A stretch of 64,000 nt of DNA from Siphonodentalium dalli (GCA_032622095.1 CP136061.1:252535582-252599581); one strand, 5' to 3'; positions 1-12,480 are shown, numbered from the stretch's first letter. Notes: a model not told the origin generated them from the letters alone. Translations and numbers: made by a program.

Positions 1-79
1 AATCATTATACCATCACCATATTAAATTATCCTTCCTCATCAGATTAAGATATCATCAGTATTTTATCACCATCACCAT

Positions 80-243
80 TCAACTCCTTAACCACAGCAG
101 AATTATGGGTAATTTTTCAGGATTTAGTCGGATATATGGCTTGTTGCCATTCATCGGAAAGCTCTCACTGAGAGCTTTCCGATGAATGGCAACAAGCCAT
201 ATTTCCGACTAAATCCTGAAAAATGACCCATAATTCTGCTGCG
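80..243. repeat. CAGTAATG foldback MITE, copy 1, ends truncated
   Basis: Two near-complementary arms of about 80 bp meet at a short 'CTCACTGAGAG' centre. The arms carry 'AGGATTTAGTCGG' and its complement. This copy lacks the CAGTAATGCCC outer ends seen in full copies, for example at 30823-31035. Non-coding; the short minus-strand reading frame across it is a by-product of the palindrome. Confidence 0.85.
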
Positions 244-1110
244 GCAACACCCTTGTCCTCATAATCACCATCGTTTGCAATTTTGCAATCAAAATCCTTA
301 TTACCTGTATTACCTGTATTCCCCATCATCATCGTCATTATCACAATCATCATGCACATAACGGTAGGTGATTTAGCTTTTGAGGGGTCAATCAACTGGT
401 GCGTTTGGACCAATCAGAGCTCGTAAACCTGACACACCTTTCGTGGTTTTCTAACATGACCTAATTAGGATTTCAGAAAGGTCAAGATAAATGGTAAAAA
501 CAATAAGTAAAACACGAATTAAGACAATGACAACTCAATCACCACATGTGTCGGACATTTAACTATGCGAATAGATTGACCATGTTCCAAAATTAAACTG
601 AAAAGAGTTTACACAAAAATATTTCCCCGACTGAGAGGGGAGATGGCAAGGTCATGTGTACACTGTTCATGTGCCATGCACGCGCGTTCACAATTTACGC
701 AATCATTATTACGCGCTTCTCTGTGGCAATCAACGATCAACCGATTGAACAATCATATCCGCAGAAATCACTCGTTGGACTTAATAGGTAAACTGCTCAT
801 CAGTAATTAACAAACCATACCTTTAATCCTTGCGATGTCATCTCAGGACAGTGAGGGGTAAGTATAAGTGCCTCGGTGACCTCAGTGTTTATATTTTTCT
901 CTATATGACCTTTGTTTTGGGCGTATTTCGCAATCCGCCCAAAAATACCGAATTCTCCTGCAGCATTTAACCCCATTCTGGACTACTCGACCTATGACCT
1001 CTGGGGTCAGAAACGGTACGGAATCTGACGAGGGTTGCGATTGCACTTAACCCATTAATAATTACTGCCAAGCAAAGGTATTGTGCATTGTTAACACGCA
1101 TCATCAGGGA
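244..1110. other. no gene recognised
   Basis: AT-rich sequence with no open frame of note and no repeat family that recurs elsewhere in the window. It could be upstream flank or intron. Confidence 0.5.
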
Positions 1111-1559
1111 CAGGGGCGGATCCAGGAATTTTGAAAAGGGGGGGCGCCATTAATATAGGCATAGCATCATCAGAGCCGCAAAGCGGCGATCGGGGGAGAG
1201 CACAAGAGGGACCCCCCCCCCCCCTGTGGTAGATGGGGGCACGGGCGACCTCCCCCGGGATTTTTTTTTTATCCTACATTCAAAACGACACGTTTTGCTG
1301 TGTCATGTGCCCATTGAAAAATCAATCGGATACTGATATTAAAATAACTAGAAAATGAATAATATTGAGTTACATATATAAATTTGATATGTTCCAATCT
1401 GGGTATGCACACATAAAACATAAATCTCAGTTTATGTAGCTTACCGGTATATGGAGCTAGTGATAATTAAATTTACTCCGATCAATGGATGTATCGATAT
1501 TATACTATACATCAGGACTGGGTACATGTGCATCACAAAATACTACGATTGTCGGACAA

Positions 1560-1663
1560 TTGGGACCTTGCTGGACGATTAATTGGGACCTTGTGCGATT
1601 GGGACCTTGGTCGATTTGGGTCCTTGTACGATTGGGACCTTGGGTCAGGACGATTGGGACCTT
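1560..1663 (+). repeat. minisatellite of 'gattgggacctt' units
   Basis: The phrase 'cgattgggaccttg' or a close variant recurs about six times with variable spacers of roughly 18-25 bp. The 67-residue frame across it only reads the repeat. Confidence 0.75.
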
Positions 1664-2689
1664 AATAGTATACCGTAGTATGACGTAGGCCTATATATAA
1701 TTTCTTTACGACGATATAATGCTGTTCGATGGTTTGAAGTTCGATAGTACAACCTCCGTACTATCGAATGCTCAGACTATATATACGTTGTATACAGGGC
1801 CTGGAACCTACGTCACCGGAAGGGTAACCCTACATCAAAATAACTGTAAATAAAGTTCGACTCGCTACTTCGACATCGTTTTTTAAATAAATACAATCGA
1901 TTTCGATGTAGTATTATAAGCAAAGGAGCTATGCGACCTGCAAATCTCAACAAATACAGAAACCGAAAATCGGAAAGAATTGCCTATAATGAGAATTTCG
2001 CGTTCGCAATTCAAAATCGCGTCCGATTTCCTATTTTCGTGCAGGTGTTAACGCCAACATTTCATGTTCTCCGCGCCCTAAACTCATTTAAAAACCGTAT
2101 ACATTGAGTTTCGGGATATTATAAATGCTAAAATTTGAATCAATAACAAAAAATTAACTTCTCCGTGGTTTGTTTGTAAATTTCTTAAGACACAATTTTT
2201 TTTTATGAATTTGTCTATTAATGGTAACGCCCACATCGCGTTGACGCTCAGATAATATTGGCCTGTTTGCACTAACAATTGAGTCACCATCCGTATAATC
2301 CGGTAGATGAACTATTAACGATCGTGTTCACATATACATACTCTGTTAAATGCGTTACAATACACAAATGGCTGTTATAGAGATGCCATTATACTATTTG
2401 ATAAATAGAGGATCTCACATGAGTTTCTATTTTATACGGAATTTATCAACCGAGTTCACTAAATTCGATTTGAGACGAGGTTTACCGAGGCTCAAATAGA
2501 ATTTAGAGGACGAGGTTGACAAATTACGTATAAAATAGGACGAGTGTGAGATACCTTTTATCACATGATCAAATAAACCCGAAGCAACGCGAAATATTCA
2601 TCGAAAACAACAATCATAAACTACAGCGATCGCAAGTTATTTGAAGAACGCCGTGACGTCATCGCACGCGCTGATATTAAACGTGTCTA

Positions 2690-2790
2690 TTACCGATAAT
2701 TATGAAACTGCTTTTATGGCCAAATTATGTGATAATATGTGATTAATTTGCCCATAAAAGCAGTTTCATAATTATCGATAAGAGACACGT
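2690..2790. repeat. short palindrome 'aactgcttttatgg'
   Basis: The segment 'acgtgtctattaccgataattatg...' near 2692 is repeated in inverse orientation ending near 2790, around a short AT-rich centre. It sits in the middle of the larger foldback and directly abuts the TTAA element at 2795. Confidence 0.7.
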
Positions 2791-2794
2791 TTAA

Positions 2795-3263
2795 AGGTAC
2801 TCAACCCGATAAAACTCCTCTCAATTACTATTTCAATGGCTTCGGGGGTCAAAAATATTTGATTCGAGTCGAGGAAGTCACCCATCAAAGCTCAGATTTG
2901 TTAGATATCGATTTTAGAAATCTATTATTTTTCATTATCGGGAATACTATCTGGCCCAGAACTCAGTAAAAATTGCGTTAAAATTACCACTTGATTTTAG
3001 AGTTATTCATCCTTGTCTGTTTGAATAGATTTTGAGTACACATCCAGAGCAGATTACGGCAGTTATTAGTACTAATCTCGAGAACATAACAAATTTGAAA
3101 AATCAATATCTAATAACTCTGAGCTTTGTTTGATGGGTTCCTCGACTCGAATCAAATATTTTTTACCCCCAAAGCCAAAGAAATAGTAATATAGGACCCT
3201 CTGATCGGATTGTTGTTGTTGGAATCTGTTGAGATGGGGACCCTCTTTACGGGTTGAGTACCT
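2795..3263 (-). mobile_element. AGGTACTCAACCCG MITE, copy 1, TTAA-flanked
   Basis: The termini are AGGTACTCAACCCG and its complement CGGGTTGAGTACCT. TTAA lies immediately outside both (2791-2794 and 3264-3267), the target duplication typical of piggyBac-like and some other elements. About 470 bp, with long imperfect arms containing 'AATATTTGATTCGAGTCGAGG'-like sequence. It is inverted relative to the copies at 4810 and 36580, judged by the position of the 'gggtccccatctcaacag' block. Confidence 0.85.
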
Positions 3264-3525
3264 TTAATAACAGCGCGTGCGATGACGTCACATCGTTCTT
3301 CAAATGACTTGCGATCGCTGCGGTTTTTATCGTTGTTTTCGATGGATATTTCGCGTTTATTTGATCATGTGATAAAAAGTATCTCATACTCGTCCTATTT
3401 TATACGTAATTTATCAACCTCGTCCACTAAATTCTATTTGAGCCTCGGTAAACCTCGGCTCAAATCGAATTTAGTGAACTCGGTTGATAAATTCCGTATA
3501 AAATAGAAACTCATGTGAGATCCTC

Positions 3526-4809
3526 TATATATAAAGACGAACATAAATTCATGGCATAATCAGGGATAATCATTGTATTTATGTTCTCGTTGTATAATCG
3601 GTAGTTTAATTAAGTGTATGTCATGCCATTCGTTCTCTTATTCCATATTCATTGTAGTATTACTTTGTTATTCCAGTCAATTTCTGTTGGTTGAATCCAT
3701 GTTAATTTATTCATATTTCCAGTTTCGTCTGATAGTTGTCGTTAAAACATTATCATGCACTAAAGATTTCTTTAATTATATTCTATTACTAACATTCATT
3801 GTTTACCCATGTTTAGTGATAATGAATTGAATGTGTTATTCGGTCCAGGAACCTTCGTTGTCAAACAATTAATCTGGTCACGCATCAATTATATTCGCAA
3901 TCCAAAACCAAGACATCGGGATATATGTAACGGATAAATACATTTTCAAACACCCTGTCCCATCATCAGTCAATAATCATAAAGTATGTTTAGGTACTCA
4001 AGTCCCAAAAACTAATTGGTCACATATATATTAACTATAGCATGTTATATAGTGAATTGTGAACATAATATGGTTCCTGTGGCTGGATATTCATTTAGTT
4101 TGGTTATGTTTAACATTATATATTAATTTTTTTTATATAAACTGGATATTCCGTATATTGAATACTTTTGCATACAAAAATGATATATATACAAGGAAAA
4201 AAACTAACTTAAAGTTGAATAAAAGAAAAAATTACAACAAAAAGAGGCTTGTTGTGTCGTCTAAGAAGGGGGGGGGGTCTACAAAAGAAATTCCGTATAT
4301 AGGGCCGGGGTGGGTGGGTGGTCCAGAGGCGGAACAAATCGTGCTTGTAATTTTTTCTATATAGCTATATATAGCAGCTATAGTGACTCTTTAGCCTCAG
4401 ATTTAGCAACATTCTGGATTTCACAGGATCCCGGACCACTTCACAGTGGACCACCGTAATAGCGTTCAGGAAACTTATTATCAGCGGAAGAAATATTTAG
4501 TAACACAATTAATATATTACCCAGTTGTATTACTTGAATAAAAGTAACAAAACATAAAAACTGTATCACAAATTGGATACTACATGGTGAATACTCAATG
4601 ATGACTATATATCATTAACATGATTGTTGCATAACATGAAATTGAAAAGGGTATCTCATAAATTTCTAATGTCTGAAATACTGTCTTGTCCTGGCATGTA
4701 ATCAAATTCATTCCTTCTGGTTATTTCTCATCTTGAATGATTGCAAGTAATGTTAATTTGCAACAATTATCCAAATAAAACTGAATTGGTCATGACGAAT
4801 GACCGTTAA
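3526..4809. other. no gene recognised
   Basis: AT-rich stretch. The 101-residue frame at 4059-4364 begins in AT-rich low-complexity DNA, runs through a poly-lysine-like A-rich patch and a G run, and resembles no protein I know. I see no splice-site or codon evidence for a gene. Confidence 0.5.
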
Positions 4810-5289
4810 AGGTACTCAACCCGTAAAGAGGGTCCCCATCTCAACAGATTCCAACAACAACAATCCGATCAGAGGGTCCTATATTACTATTTCTTTGGCT
4901 TTGGGGGTAAAAAATATTTGATTCGAGTCGAGGAACCCATCAAACAAAGCTCAGAGTTATTAGATATTGATTTTTGAAAATTCTTATGTTCTCGAGATGA
5001 GTACTGATAACTGCCGTCAATTTGGTAACCTGCTCGAGATTTTACGCCAAAATTCTATTCAAACAGACAAGGATGGATAACTCTATAATCAAGTGGGTAA
5101 TAATAACGAATTTTTGATTGTCTTCTGGGCCAGAAAGAATTCCCGATAATGAAAAATAATATATTTCTAAAATCGATATCTAACAAATCTGAGCTTTGAT
5201 GGGTGACTTCCTCGACTCGAATCAAATATTTTTGACCCCCGAAGCCATTGAAATAGTAATTGAGAGGAGTTTTATCGGGTTGAGTACCT
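4810..5289 (+). mobile_element. AGGTACTCAACCCG MITE, copy 2, TTAA-flanked
   Basis: Same family as 2795-3263 and 36580-37048. TTAA is present at 4806-4809 and 5290-5293. The left end carries the asymmetric block 'gggtccccatctcaacag', which orients the copy. The 63-residue frame at its right end also appears in the 36.6-kb copy only because the DNA is repeated. Confidence 0.87.
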
Positions 5290-5559
5290 TTAACTGTTTA
5301 CTGCTCAGACAATCCCAACTGAAGGTGACGCTATTCTCATTGAATTTACGAACTTCATCTTGGAGCTTTACTGCTCAACAAGACTAAACTAAAATACTAA
5401 TTGTATACTGTTATCACTTACAAATAGATGAACTGAAATAAAGTGATGCGATTCAGACGGCTGTCATCACTGGCATCTTGCGATATATGCATGCATCATT
5501 GAACGCTGAATCCGATAGTATTGGTATATAATATGTCAAACTATTTTCTATTACCTTAA

Positions 5560-5785
5560 ATTCTGCATGTTATGTGCATATATTGACAAATGTCAGCGAA
5601 ATGAGACTGAGTCGTGTCGAAATAAACGATTTCGCCATCGGCAGTCACTGCATTTAATTAGTATATAAGAATGACGGTGTGTGTTGTCAATTTAGATATA
5701 ACATTTGTAAAAATAACTACTTTGAACAAGATTATTCTCCACTTCTATTCGATCACCTTATCGGAGTGTTTCACATCACTTTAAA
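5560..5785 (+). repeat. dispersed repeat 'tttcgccatcggcagtcactgcat', copy 1
   Basis: Sequence around 'cagtcactgcatttaattag...tgtgttgtcaattta...gtgtttcacatcacttta' recurs near 26450-26705 plus 27538-27665, and near 47700-48020. It is non-coding and of unknown class. Confidence 0.65.
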
Positions 5786-6598
5786 AGTTTTTTCTTTTAT
5801 TAATTTCAGAAACATTTGAATTTGAATTTTTTTTTTAATAATACAACTTAAAGCTTCTTCCTGATTCAACTCAAGCAGTGGCGATATTGCGATTTATTCA
5901 TTTATCAAAGTTTTGTTTATTTTAGCCTATAATTATACATGTATATGATGCATCAACCAGAATGACCCTTTTTCTTATTCCCTATAATACTATTGATATA
6001 TAAAGGTCATATAATTACTTATTATTTTATTCATTTGTCTTGTGATAGTTATTCCGTGAAAAACGTATTAATTAGCCTGCCACAAGTGAAGTAGTCTACT
6101 TTTGAGCCGATGTATACCGATTCGCCTCGGCAATATTCGGGGATCTTATAGCGAGGGAAGAATTATACTCTTGCGCTTCCATAAGTTCCATTAACTGTGA
6201 AGGCATACAATACTCACTAGTCCTAAAACTAATTGTGATATTCGGCAAGTGAAAGAAAGAATTCAGCCAAATTTCCGATTTTGGAATCAAATGTTGACTA
6301 TATGTAGGCGTTACCATTTATGTCACAATTCCAGTTTTAAAAGTCAATGTAGGCGTTACCATTTCAAAACTCTGAAACATGCCTCGAAAATTGGTGACGG
6401 AAACCACCTGAACGCAATAATCTTTACAACCGTTACATATATATCACGATATAGATGACTGTGAGCTAGCAAACAATGTTTTACAGCTCATAAGCAATTA
6501 TTTTGTTAGTGGTTTATGAACATAGTTTGCAAAAACGATAAAAACTCACTTCGAGTCGCACCGAGCAGCCGCCATTTTTCGGTGAAAAAATTTGTTTT
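5786..6598. other. no gene recognised
   Basis: A 73-residue minus-strand frame (6096-6317) is open but matches nothing I recognise and lacks convincing splice signals. Otherwise AT-rich. Confidence 0.45.
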
Positions 6599-7339
6599 GT
6601 GACGTAGGTTCCAGGCCCTGCTATAGGCTTATCCCAAAGTGTAGCCATCTCATTTCTATTGCTACATGTACATGTATATATAGATGGAATTGACATTTTG
6701 ACACCATGCACAGTTAGAATTGCTATATCTATGTTTATATAAAAACTTATGGCGCCTAAAACTTGGCGCCTGGCCAGATATTTTCCGACGCCCAGAAATA
6801 AAATGTGGACAGAATTATTTTGCTCTGCATGGCGAAAATATTCCACGCGGGGCGCGCCCACGTCGCGCGGGATGTTGGTTTAGCCCTTGCATGGATATAC
6901 ATCCATTCACAGTTGAAATAATTGTACTCGAGTCAGATTAATGTAAAACATGTAAACTGTTGTATATATTTGCATGTATGTTAGCAATAAACTCGCTCAG
7001 AGACGAATAGCGCCCGGACACGTCCAAAATTCCTTGCTCTGGCGAAAAAAGGGGGGGGGGGCGCGCGCCGAGGACGCCAGATGGTAGATCCGCCCTTGAG
7101 GGACGTGGCTAGATGGTATCCGTTAGGGGGTGTCCACCTTGGTAAATCCAACTGCACCCCCCTTGAATCAAAATCAGACCAAGCACAAGTTTTTGCATAA
7201 TTCCATTTGCACCCCCCCCCCCCCCCTCCTTGAACCTCAGTGCTCAGGCCTAATATCCTATATATTCATCATAAACCATGGTTTTATCTAGTGGTCCATC
7301 GACGTAGGCCTATATTATATTATACTAGAAGGTGACCCG

Positions 7340-7935
7340 ACTTCGTCCGGGCTTTGACCTTGAAATGTCCATTTTGAAGGTCAAGGTCAAGTGGGGTAAC
7401 GATTTGACCAGTCCAAAACACTGCCCGGACAAAAGTACCCGACAAACGTGCCCGTCGAAATCCATCCGGTTTTACCCGATTTGACCTTGAATTGATCATT
7501 TTGAAGGTCAAGGTCAGGTCGGGGTCACGACTCGACCCGTCCAAGACACTCGGTGGACAAAAGTAACCCCACATCAAATTTCGTTGAAATCCCATCAAAA
7601 TTGGCGATATGACCTTGAATTGACCCGATTTCAAGGTCAAGGTCACGTCGCACTGGTAAATGCATATGCTTATGAGACTCCCCATACGAAAGTACCCCCA
7701 CATACCAAGTTTCATCGAAATCCCGTGATATTCAGGATATTCTGGCGTTTGACCTTGAAATGACCCGATTTCAAGGTCAATGTCACATCGCACGGGCAAA
7801 TTAATAGGTTTATGCCACTCCCCGGCCTTATTTACCCCCACATACCAAGTTTCATCGAAATCCCGTGATATTCGGGCGTTTGACCTTGAAATTACCCGAT
7901 GTCAAGGTCAAGGTCACGTCGCACGGACAAATTAA
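7340..7935 (-). repeat. degenerate minisatellite with TCAAGGTCA half-sites
   Basis: About five diverged units spaced roughly 110-140 bp. Each carries TGACCTTGA followed 10-20 bp later by TCAAGGTCA, usually extended to TCAAGGTCAAGGTCA. The intervening text ('ataccaagtttcatcgaaat') also repeats. TCAAGGTCA is the known extended half-site for monomeric nuclear receptors (ERR, FTZ-F1/SF-1). Any such binding here is unproven. Confidence 0.7.
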
Positions 7936-8020
7936 TAGGCCCATGCCACCCCTCGGCCGAAAATACCCCCACATACGAAGTTTCATCGAAATCGGGTCGG
8001 CCGTTTTCGAGTTCATCGCG

Positions 8021-8059
8021 AACACACACACACACACACACACAGACAGACAGACAGAT
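8021..8059 (+). repeat. (CA)n-(GACA)n microsatellite
   Basis: An uninterrupted CA repeat passes into AGAC/CAGA repeats at the 5' end of the Helitron-like element. Confidence 0.9.
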
Positions 8060-8169
8060 CTTCCAAAATATATAATAGATAGGTCGATGAGTGGTCTAAC
8101 TCTAACTCCAGACAAATGCACACGGTTACGGGGAAGAGGACCAGGACACACCGGGCTGACCGTGGTTGT

Positions 8170-10340
8170 TCGGCCCGGTGTGAGAAAATTTTGAAAACTA
8201 AACACGAAAATCTCAAAATCCTAGCATCTAGACTGGCCTCGAGGCCCTCAACTGAAGCTTTCCTAGTGTTGGAAATTTTAAACCTTATACTCCCCCTCAG
8301 GTGGGAAAATTCTCCAACTGATGACCATTTCAGTCTACAATTTTGACCAAATGTAGTAAAATATTGTTTTGTTAAACTAATTAGTAGTTTTGTATTGGCC
8401 ACGGGGGAGGGACAATGATACACCGGGCCGACCATATTTCGGCCCGGTGTGCGAAAATTTTGAAATCTGAACAAGAAAATCGCCAAATCCTAGCATCTAG
8501 ACTAGCCTCAAGCCTTCATAGAGTTGGAAATTTCAAACCTAACACCCCCACTTTGGTTGGAAAATTTCCAACTGATGACAATTCCAATGACAATGTTGAC
8601 CAAATGTATATGACAATATTGTTTTCTTAAATTAACTAGCAGTTTTTGACTGGCTACGTGGGAGGGACCAGGACACAAGCTTTCCAAGTGTTGGAAATTT
8701 CCAACCTGTCACCTCCCCTAAGATTGGAAAATTTCCAACTGATGACCATTTCAATCCAAAATTTTGACAAAAAATAGGAAAATATTGGTCCAAAAACAAT
8801 TAATTTCCCCTAATAAATTGTTTGAAAATCAAACTACAAGAACATTTTCAACCTATTGTTGGTGTGAAATTTCCAACTAATGTTTAGGCAGGTATGAAAT
8901 TTCCAACTGTTGAAAATTTTGACCAAAGTTGGGGGTGAGACACCCCCAAACCCCCCTGTCTCTGCGCGCATCATTTGTGACCGGATTTAGGTCGTATCGA
9001 CGTTTTGGTTTTTGATTTTGACTCTGGCTCAATTGGCTGCTACTCGATCATCTATTAGCACACAACGCAAGGGGCGTGGCTAGAGGGTCTCTATTTGGGG
9101 GGGGTGTGAATTCCAATTGCACCCCCCCTTGAATCCGACCAAACACAAGGTTTTGCATAATTCCATTTGCGCACCCCCCCCCCCTTGCACCTAAATTCTC
9201 AGGCCTAATTATAGCCTATTCATAAACCATAGTTCTATATGCCTGGTATGAGAACATTCAGATATTTGAACCTGAAAATTGCATAAATCCTAATACCCAG
9301 TAACTGTTGTCTAACTCCAGACAAATAGTTCGGCCCGATATGGGGAAATTTTTTGAAATTTGAACAAGAAAAACGAGAAAATCGCGAAATCCTAGCATCT
9401 AGACAAGCCTTAAGCCTTCATAGAGTTGGAAATTTCAAACCGGACATCCCCCATTTAGGTTGGAAAATTTCCAACTAATGACAATTCCAATGACAATTTT
9501 TACCAAATGTAGGACAATATTGTTTTCTTAAATTAACCAAGTGTTGGAAATTTCCAACCTGACAACCCCCTATAAGGTTGGAAAATTTCCAACTGATGCA
9601 GGGGGGGGGGGGGGTGATTTTTTTTCTTCCGGCACGTATCCCGGGGTGGGTGGGTGGTCAAAGCCACCAACAAGCAATTTTTTCCGCAACTAAAAAAAAA
9701 AATTCCTGCTTGTTTTTTAGTGTTTTGGCAATGAGTTGGGCTTCAAAACCACTTTGAATGAGAGAAATAATGTAATTCTAACTGGTAAACTGACTGCAGG
9801 CAGTTATCGTGTTGTATTTTGTTGCAAATTTTGAAATCCAAGATGGTCGCTGGCAGCCATGTTTTTTTGGCCGAATGACCTCAAAATGACTCATTCCTAT
9901 TTCGTGTCCATGTTAACATCCATGATAAATAGTATGCACAGAAATTCATATACAGCTGTTTACAGTGAATTTCCCCCCGCAAATCTCTGTTTTAGTGTTA
10001 AAAGGGGGGGTGGGTGTAAAAAAATGGTCGGAAAAAACTGCCGAAAACGGAAACAAAATTGGCGGTGGGGTGGGTGGGTACAAAAAATGATCGAAATGGA
10101 AAAAATGCCATACGTGCCTGAAATATTTTTCCGACCCCCCCCCCTGACTGATGACCATATAAGTCCAGAAATTTGACCAATATAGAAGGAAAATATGCAA
10201 ATATTTGTCCAAAAACAATAAATTGTTTGAAAATCAAACTACAAGAACATTTTCAACATGTTGTTGGTGTGAAATTTCCAACTAATGTTGTGCCTGGTAT
10301 GAAATTTCCAACTGTTGAAAAAAAATTCCAAAGTTGGGGT
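8170..10340. repeat. diverged repeats rich in 'ttggaaatttccaac'
   Basis: At least four related segments (about 8200-8600, 8640-8900, 9300-9600 and 10140-10340) share the phrases 'cctagcatctagac', 'gttggaaaatttccaactgatga' and 'ttgaccaaatgta'. The motif TTGGAAATTTCCAA is itself palindromic and occurs many times. A related segment lies at about 21920-22240. Reading frames here follow the repeats and G/C runs and are not credible genes. Confidence 0.75.
9600..9614 (+). repeat. poly-G tract
   Basis: A run of about 14 G residues within the repeat cluster. Similar short G or C runs occur near 1211, 7212, 9174, 10136 and 10350. Confidence 0.9.
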
Positions 10341-10936
10341 GGTGAGACCCCCCCCCCCCCCTGTCGCAACGTCTCTGCACGACACTTACTATGGGGGACA
10401 AGACGTTCGTATAGGACTGGAGCACATATTACCGAGAAAAACGAAATAGTGAATTGGATGCTCGATTGAAACATGCAATATATATATGCAATAGGCAATA
10501 GGTATAGTGTATATGGGGATGAGTGAAGTATAGCGCCAAATTTGACCACTAATCGCATGTTGAATTTGTATATATGTCTATATTCTGGCTCAATCGGCCA
10601 AAAAAACCCACCAATCCGAGGTTAATTCCTGTCAAATCTTCAAAAAGTTCCAAGGTTTTTTTTACTGGTGAATATGATCTCTATGGGCATTAGCCAGAGT
10701 AGAGATTCATGGCACGATCTATGTTTAGAGAAAAATTTAATTTGAGAAAATGATTCCATGATATAATCAATGCTGAACCAAACTACATCTGCATCACATT
10801 AAAATCCTCAATGCGTTGTTGTGGGGACCTTTGATCCTTTCATGACAGGAGCTGCGCTGGTATGGAGTTGGGGTGTCGAAGTAATTTAATAGTTGGATGC
10901 GGGAATGTATGGACAAATGGCCAAATAAGTGACATT

Positions 10937-10959
10937 GGGGGGGGGGGGGGGGGGGGGGG
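10937..10959 (+). repeat. uninterrupted poly-G run of about 23
   Basis: Twenty-three consecutive G residues by direct count. Such a run can fold as a G-quadruplex and is prone to length error in sequencing. Confidence 0.9.
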
Positions 10960-12329
10960 TAAACAATTGGGATGTAAACAAATATTTTTTTGAGGGTGAT
11001 GGGCTTTTGTTGAAAGTACCGCCCCGGTCATTTTCCTAAAAAAAAAGGCTGAAAAATTGGGACGTTGGGACTTTTTTTTAGGCATCTTCATAGTGCATGG
11101 TGATAAAATTGCGCATGAAATTACTAATCTTGGTTTTTTCCCCATTGTATCATGACCATATATCGTACATGGAAAAACAAATATTAGTCTGTGCTTTACT
11201 AACTGCATGGTTACGGGACAATTTCAGTATATTTTAGTAGTGAAAACTTAGCTTTTTCATGTATTCAACCACACAATTGGTTTGAAAATCCAGATAAATT
11301 TAAGCCCTCAAATATGTCCAAAATGGAATGAACTAAGTCAAACGGAGGCCCGTGCACGAAACAGTGAAACATTGGTCAACCCTAGTCTTTGAAACGATTG
11401 TAAGCAGATATCTTAAGCCTTTGTCGTATATATCAATGCCATATACAATTTACTATTTTGGGTCGACTATTCTTGAAAAAATAATTTTATAAGATTTGAA
11501 TGGTGAGCGGGTTAATAATGTGAGAGCGTCATTGGAAAACACCCGTAGCCCAAAATAGATTAAGTTAGCCCAATATTTCATCCAGACAATTTGTTTTGAA
11601 GTGCAGCCATATTTTGGGATTGGATGCTTGTGCATTTAATATTTCTAAAATGAATATTCCGGGCACAAAAGCTAATTAATGAGGGTGCTCGCACCTTCAG
11701 ATTGTTAAATTGTTTGGTCAGTATTAGGTAGGTATGAATATATTTATGCATTACCCAATCGTTTGCCATTTGTATGTCTGACATTTGCAAATATTGTCAC
11801 CCAATTTCGCGGAATTTTATCACAATGATGAGTATCACTGTTCATTTATACTATTTAGTATGCATTTATTCTGTGCACAGTCGTTTGCCATTATAAATAA
11901 ATAAACAAATATAATCAGTAGTATATGTACTAATTCTTATAATACATATTCTACTGCTCATATAAAAGTTATATTGGCAATATCTGAGATCAAATAAGAC
12001 AGGTGAATTTTTGGGCTGACTTTTTGGGGACACACTAAAAGTTGTAGTCCGAGTCCGGTTAAGGTGTAATTTGGAATGTCAATTCGTTTATTGTCGTTCA
12101 TATAATGGCTATAATGCTGTTAGGTTTGTGATAAGCTATATCACTTACAAATAAAAGAAATTAAAAAGATAATTGTATTTCAACTTTTATAGACATTTTC
12201 GTTCTGCAGACCACCAAGGAGTTGTAGTCGAAACCGAATTACCGTCAAAACCTGCCGAGTGGGTAACTGAATACCGAACACAACCAAACATAACCGACAC
12301 ACAACCGAACATATGTTCAAATAAGCGAT

Positions 12330-12480
12330 ATATAAGGGAAATATAAGAAATAAAGTGTATAGGGATATGTAGCTACATGTACATGTAGATGTAAGGTAGT
12401 GTTATGTGAAGTTTGATGCAATTTGGACTATTAAAAATTAAGTTATTGGCAATTTTATACTATTACGCCATTGGCATGCA
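12330..12480 (+). repeat. direct repeat flanking a TTAA element, left copy
   Basis: The sequence 'agtgtatagggatatgt...gtgaagtttgatgcaatttgg' recurs diverged at about 13140-13260, on the other side of the element at 12535-13117. Confidence 0.65.

Larger units (their letters stand above)
2408..3525. mobile_element. foldback element, TA-flanked, hosting nested insertions
   Basis: The left arm from 2408 (GAGGATCTCACATGAG) is complementary to the right arm ending at 3525 (CTCATGTGAGATCCTC). The match continues about 280 bp inward through 'gatgacgtca' to about 2690 and 3270. TA lies directly outside both ends, consistent with a Tc1/mariner-type target duplication. The centre has been invaded by a small palindrome (about 2690-2790) and a TTAA-flanked element (2795-3263). 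No coding frame is supported. Confidence 0.8.
1795..6620. mobile_element. candidate large TIR element, no transposase seen
   Basis: The 22 bases at 1795-1816 (CAGGGCCTGGAACC...) are the exact reverse complement of 6599-6620. Beyond 22 bp the ends diverge. CAGGG at an end is common in hAT-type elements, but I see no 8-bp target duplication and no transposase frame inside. The interval contains the younger nested elements at 2408-3525 and 4810-5289. It may be an old defective transposon or two independent end fragments. Confidence 0.4.
7325..8079 (-). mobile_element. Helitron-like non-autonomous element, copy 1
   Basis: Read on the minus strand it begins TCTATTATATATTTTG after an A (base 8080 is T on the + strand). 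It ends in a GC hairpin (CCCGGACGAAGTCGGG) followed by TCACCTTCTAG and a T. A 5' TC, a 3' hairpin, a CTAG end and insertion between A and T are the Helitron signature. The core is a run of diverged repeats built on 'gaccttgaaatgacccgatttcaaggtca'. A CA/AGAC microsatellite lies near the 5' end at 8021-8059. No Rep/helicase coding is present. Confidence 0.8.

Noticed and set aside
6096-6317. 73-residue minus-strand frame as a possible exon
   Set aside because: Composition looks protein-like, but there is no homology I recognise and no frame-compatible neighbours.
1111-7098. Possible 6-kb hAT element between CAGGGGCGGATCC and the inverse GGATC-like CCGCCCTTG end
   Set aside because: The ends match only for about 10 bases, there is no 8-bp duplication (only AGGGA shared) and no transposase frame. 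More likely two unrelated fragments.
7320-8486. Long overlapping frames on both strands (up to 173 residues)
   Set aside because: Generated by the Helitron-like internal repeat and adjacent repeats; frames on both strands are open for the same reason.
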